A DNA stretch of 64,000 bases from Achromobacter sp. RTa. GTDB taxonomy: Bacteria > Pseudomonadota > Gammaproteobacteria > Burkholderiales > Burkholderiaceae_B. Positions 61,605-64,000 of this stretch are shown here, piece by piece; position 1 is the stretch's first letter, and every line of letters starts with the position of its first letter. The notes beneath the pieces were generated by a model that was given only the letters and a program-made list of their open reading frames with translations, did not search any database and was not told the DNA's origin. The stretch spans positions 365,299 through 429,298 of the forward strand of contig NZ_JPYO01000041.1 of the NCBI RefSeq assembly GCF_000757485.1. Reading direction: 5' to 3'. The translations under genes and the position numbers were made by a program.

Positions 61605-63413
61605 ATGAGCAACGTCGTGCAAATCAAGGTCCCCGATATTGGCGACTTCAAGGAAGTGGAAGTCATCGAGGTTCTGGTGGCGGTGGGCGACACGATCAAG
61701 GCCGAGCAAAGCCTGATCACCGTCGAATCCGACAAGGCCTCGATGGAGATCCCGGCCTCGCAGGGCGGGGTGGTGAAGTCCATCAACGTGAAGGTGGGCG
61801 ACAAGGTCGCCGAAGGCACGGTCGTGCTGGAAGTGGAAGCCGCGGGTGAATCCCAGGCGTCCGACACCCAAGCCAAGGCGCCTCAGGAGCAGGTGTCTGA
61901 CACCCAAGCCAAGCCAGCGCCCCAAGCCGCCGCCAGCCAGGTGTCTGACACCCAGAAGAAAACCGAAGCCCCTCCCGCCTCGACCTTCAAAGGCTCCGCC
62001 GACGCCGAATACGACATGCTGGTCCTGGGCGCTGGCCCCGGCGGCTATTCCGCCGCCTTCCGCGCCGCCGACCTGGGCCTGTCCGTGGTCCTGGTCGAAC
62101 GCTACGACACCCTGGGCGGCGTCTGCCTGAACGTGGGTTGCATCCCGTCCAAGGCGCTGCTGCACAATGCCGCCATCATCGACGAAGCCCGCGAGCTGGC
62201 CGCCCACGGCATCAGCTTCGGCGAGCCCAAGATCGACCTGGACAAGCTGCGCGGCTACAAGGACAGCGTGGTCGCCAAGCTGACCGGCGGCCTGGCCGGC
62301 ATGGCCCGTGCGCGCAAAGTCACCGTGGTGCACGGCGTGGGCGAATTCGCCGACCCCAACCACCTGACGGTCAAGGCGGCCGACGGCAAGAGCCAGACCA
62401 TCCGCTTCAAGCAGGCCATCATTGCCGCCGGCAGTCAGTCGGTGAAGCTGCCGTTCCTGCCGCAGGACGACCGCATCGTCGATTCGACCGGTGCCTTGCT
62501 GCTGCGCGAGATCCCCAAGAAGATGCTGATCATCGGCGGAGGCATCATCGGCCTGGAAATGGGCACGGTGTATTCCACGCTGGGCGCGCGCCTGGATGTC
62601 GTGGAAATGCTGGACGGCCTGATGCAGGGCGCCGACCGCGACCTGGTCAAGGTATGGCAGAAGAAGAACGCCGGCCGTTTCGACAACATCATGTTGAAGA
62701 CCAAGACGGTGGGCGCGGAAGCCAAAAAGGACGGCATCTACGTCAGCTTCGAGGGCGAAGGCGCGCCCAAGGAACCCCAGCGCTACGACCTGGTGCTGCA
62801 GGCCGTGGGCCGCAGCCCCAACGGCAAGAAGATCGGCGCCGACCGCGCGGGCATCGCCGTGACCGACCGCGGCTTCATCGAGGTCGATCGCCAGATGCGC
62901 ACCAACGTGCCGCACATCTACGCCATCGGCGACATCGTCGGCCAGCCCATGCTGGCGCACAAGGCGGTGCATGAAGGCCACGTGGCGGCGGAAGCCGCAG
63001 CCGGCCAGAAGTCGTTCTTCGACGCGCGCGTCATCCCGTCGGTGGCCTACACCGATCCGGAAGTGGCGTGGGTCGGCCTGACCGAGGACGAAGCCAAGAA
63101 GCAGGGCATCAAGGTCGAGAAAGGCGTGTTCCCCTGGGCCGCCTCCGGCCGCGCCATCGCCAATGGCCGCGACGAAGGCTTCACCAAGCTGATTTTCGAC
63201 GCGGAAACGCATCGCATCCTGGGCGGCGGCATCGTGGGCACCCACGCCGGCGACCTGATCAGCGAACTGTGCCTGGCCGTGGAAATGGGCGCCGACGTCG
63301 TCGACATCGCCAAGACCATCCACCCGCACCCGACCCTGGGCGAATCGGTGGGCATGGCCGCGGAAGTGGCGGAAGGCGTCTGCACCGACCTGCCGCCGAT
63401 GAAGAAGAAGTAA
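61605..63413 (+). CDS. lpdA: Dihydrolipoamide dehydrogenase with N-terminal lipoyl domain
   Basis: A 602-residue E3 that reoxidises dihydrolipoamide with NAD. Residues 1-78 are a lipoyl domain with the lipoylated Lys44 in VESDKASMEIP. Residues about 80-130 are an Ala/Pro/Gln linker with three SDT repeats (85-88, 97-100, 113-116). The rest is the flavoprotein: GAGPGGYSA, the redox disulfide Cys174/Cys179 in GGVCLNVGCIPSK, and the catalytic His-Glu in HPHPTLGESV. An E3 with its own lipoyl domain is known from beta-proteobacteria. There is no E2 catalytic domain in the window, so either aceF lies elsewhere or it has been lost here. Confidence 0.95.
   Translation: MSNVVQIKVPDIGDFKEVEVIEVLVAVGDTIKAEQSLITVESDKASMEIPASQGGVVKSINVKVGDKVAEGTVVLEVEAAGESQASDTQAKAPQEQVSDTQAKPAPQAAASQVSDTQKKTEAPPASTFKGSADAEYDMLVLGAGPGGYSAAFRAADLGLSVVLVERYDTLGGVCLNVGCIPSKALLHNAAIIDEARELAAHGISFGEPKIDLDKLRGYKDSVVAKLTGGLAGMARARKVTVVHGVGEFADPNHLTVKAADGKSQTIRFKQAIIAAGSQSVKLPFLPQDDRIVDSTGALLLREIPKKMLIIGGGIIGLEMGTVYSTLGARLDVVEMLDGLMQGADRDLVKVWQKKNAGRFDNIMLKTKTVGAEAKKDGIYVSFEGEGAPKEPQRYDLVLQAVGRSPNGKKIGADRAGIAVTDRGFIEVDRQMRTNVPHIYAIGDIVGQPMLAHKAVHEGHVAAEAAAGQKSFFDARVIPSVAYTDPEVAWVGLTEDEAKKQGIKVEKGVFPWAASGRAIANGRDEGFTKLIFDAETHRILGGGIVGTHAGDLISELCLAVEMGADVVDIAKTIHPHPTLGESVGMAAEVAEGVCTDLPPMKKK
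61893..61951. repeat. GTGTCTGACAC palindromes inside the lpdA linker
   Basis: Two exact copies of the palindrome (61893-61903 and 61941-61951) lie within lpdA, and a degenerate one stands at about 61858-61867. All are in the same frame and encode Val-Ser-Asp-Thr (Ala-Ser-Asp-Thr in the degenerate copy). The rest of the repeats in this window are between genes. Confidence 0.92.
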
Positions 63414-63447
63414 ACGCCGGGCGGCCCGCCGCCCGACGCAAAGCAAA

Positions 63448-63486
63448 AGCGCCGGCCCTGTTCATTCAGGAGCCGGCGCTTTTTTT
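63448..63486 (+). terminator. Rho-independent terminator of the aceE-lpdA unit
   Basis: AGCGCCGGC at 63448-63456 pairs with GCCGGCGCT at 63472-63480, followed by a run of T to 63486. It lies 34 bases after the lpdA stop. Confidence 0.9.
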
Positions 63487-63577
63487 CGAGCTGCCGAAGC
63501 AGCAAGCTTCGATGTCAGTATGCCGTATGCCCGGCGCGGAACAGCCTTTCGGAAGCGTCCGCGACGGACGCCCGCAA

Positions 63578-63772
63578 TCAGGCGTGGGTATCGATGCGCG
63601 AACCCAGCGTGGCATCCACGGCCAGCACGGGCAGCGACTGCATCAGCGTCAGGGCGGTATCCGCCTGCGCATTCAACGCCTTCTTCAGCACGCGGGCCTG
63701 GATCTCCTGGTTGAGATTCACGTCCTGCAAAGCCAGTGCGGTATTGACGGTGCTGCTGATCGTAGCGTCCAT
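63578..63772 (-). CDS. Small YjfB-like putative motility protein
   Basis: A 64-residue protein: MDATISSTVNTALALQDVNL, then IQARVLKKALNAQADTALTL and a Leu/Pro-rich C-terminus ending in SRIDTHA. The VLKKALN-QA-TAL pattern and the size match the small YjfB family, annotated as putative motility proteins of unknown action. I chose the ATG at 63772; the frame is open upstream only through repeat DNA. Confidence 0.65.
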   Translation of the reverse strand: MDATISSTVNTALALQDVNLNQEIQARVLKKALNAQADTALTLMQSLPVLAVDATLGSRIDTHA

Positions 63773-63880
63773 GTTCAGGCGTTCCCAATGCGTAAAAACC
63801 GGCACAAACCGGGTTGCGGCATTATTGCGCAGACTTGCAGTTCGATGCAAAACATTCCTGGTGAAAGCTTTATTGCCGCA

Positions 63881-64000
63881 GTGTCTGACACCCCAGGAGA
63901 CACCCCGGCAAGCCGAAACGCCTTCTCCGGGTGTCAGACACAAATCTGTTGCCCCCGTGTCTGACACCCCAGGAGACACCCCGGCAAGCCGAAACGCCTT
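63881..64000. repeat. GTGTC(A/T)GACAC repeats at the right edge
   Basis: Three palindromes (63881, 63931, 63957). The 44 bases from 63881 are repeated exactly at 63957-64000, a 76-base period, and the second copy is cut by the window end, so the array probably goes on. The stretch 63773-63880 before it has no feature I can support. Confidence 0.88.

Noticed and set aside
61605..63413. E2 acyltransferase
   Set aside because: After the lipoyl domain the protein is a flavin disulfide oxidoreductase with Cys174/Cys179 and HPHPTLGESV. There is no acyltransferase core, so it is E3.
58854..63446. Very long open frame (1530 residues) on the minus strand
   Set aside because: It is antisense to aceE and lpdA, which have full catalytic motifs. 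Its translation is rich in His, Gly, Ala, Val and Arg without any domain, as expected of a high-GC shadow frame.
63773..63979. N-terminal extension of the small YjfB-like protein
   Set aside because: It reads repeat DNA in the VSDT frame and has no similarity to the family; the ATG at 63772 gives the normal length.

Overview
The window is high-GC DNA that reads like a chromosome of a beta-proteobacterium of the Alcaligenaceae, most likely Achromobacter or a close Bordetella relative. This is an inference from gene content: a pyruvate dehydrogenase E3 with its own lipoyl domain, a LysR-linked RND pump, and many copies of the palindrome GTGTC(A/T)GACAC between genes. I found no rRNA, tRNA, CRISPR array, insertion sequence, phage gene or origin.

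Layout. 1-6174: type II secretion genes, gspE (cut by the left edge) on the plus strand facing a minus-strand operon gspC-G-H-I-J-K-L-M-N. 6627-11054: probable exported partners of that machine: a phosphodiesterase-like lipoprotein with a LamG-like domain, a tiny lipoprotein and a Tat-exported phospholipase C. 11055-19079: a LysR regulator divergent from gamma-glutamyltransferase and a complete oligopeptide/glutathione-type ABC importer with fused ATPases. 19435-28092: single genes and small units (alpha/beta hydrolase, LysE exporter, YaeQ, TetR-SDR-MFS with shared palindromic operators, two unknown exported proteins, a PAS-GGDEF cyclase).

28155-41973 is the most distinctive region: 13 tightly packed genes that look like one catabolic operon. 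It holds a GntR regulator, a LivKHMGF-type importer, an aconitase-superfamily hydratase in two subunits, a two-subunit hydantoinase/oxoprolinase, an isochorismatase-like hydrolase without the usual cysteine, an FAD dehydrogenase and an isocitrate-lyase/PEP-mutase-family C-C lyase. Together they suggest uptake, ring or amide opening, hydration and C-C cleavage of an unidentified cyclic amide or imide that yields a maleate-like diacid.

42019-51541: ArsR-SRPBCC pair, chorismate lyase, an RsuA/RluF-type pseudouridine synthase, then a LysR regulator divergent from a tripartite RND efflux operon. 51734-56091: YeaQ-type membrane protein, SCO copper chaperone, M3 oligopeptidase and FolD. 56147-63413: a FixL/FixJ-like two-component pair divergent from aceE-lpdA. 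The E2 gene aceF, which normally lies between those two, is absent.

The GTGTC(A/T)GACAC palindrome occurs 22 times by my reading, in five clusters (6251-6490, 19092-19355, 55053-55211, 61893-61951, 63881-63967), several of them tandemly duplicated. One cluster lies in frame inside lpdA and encodes a Val-Ser-Asp-Thr linker repeat.
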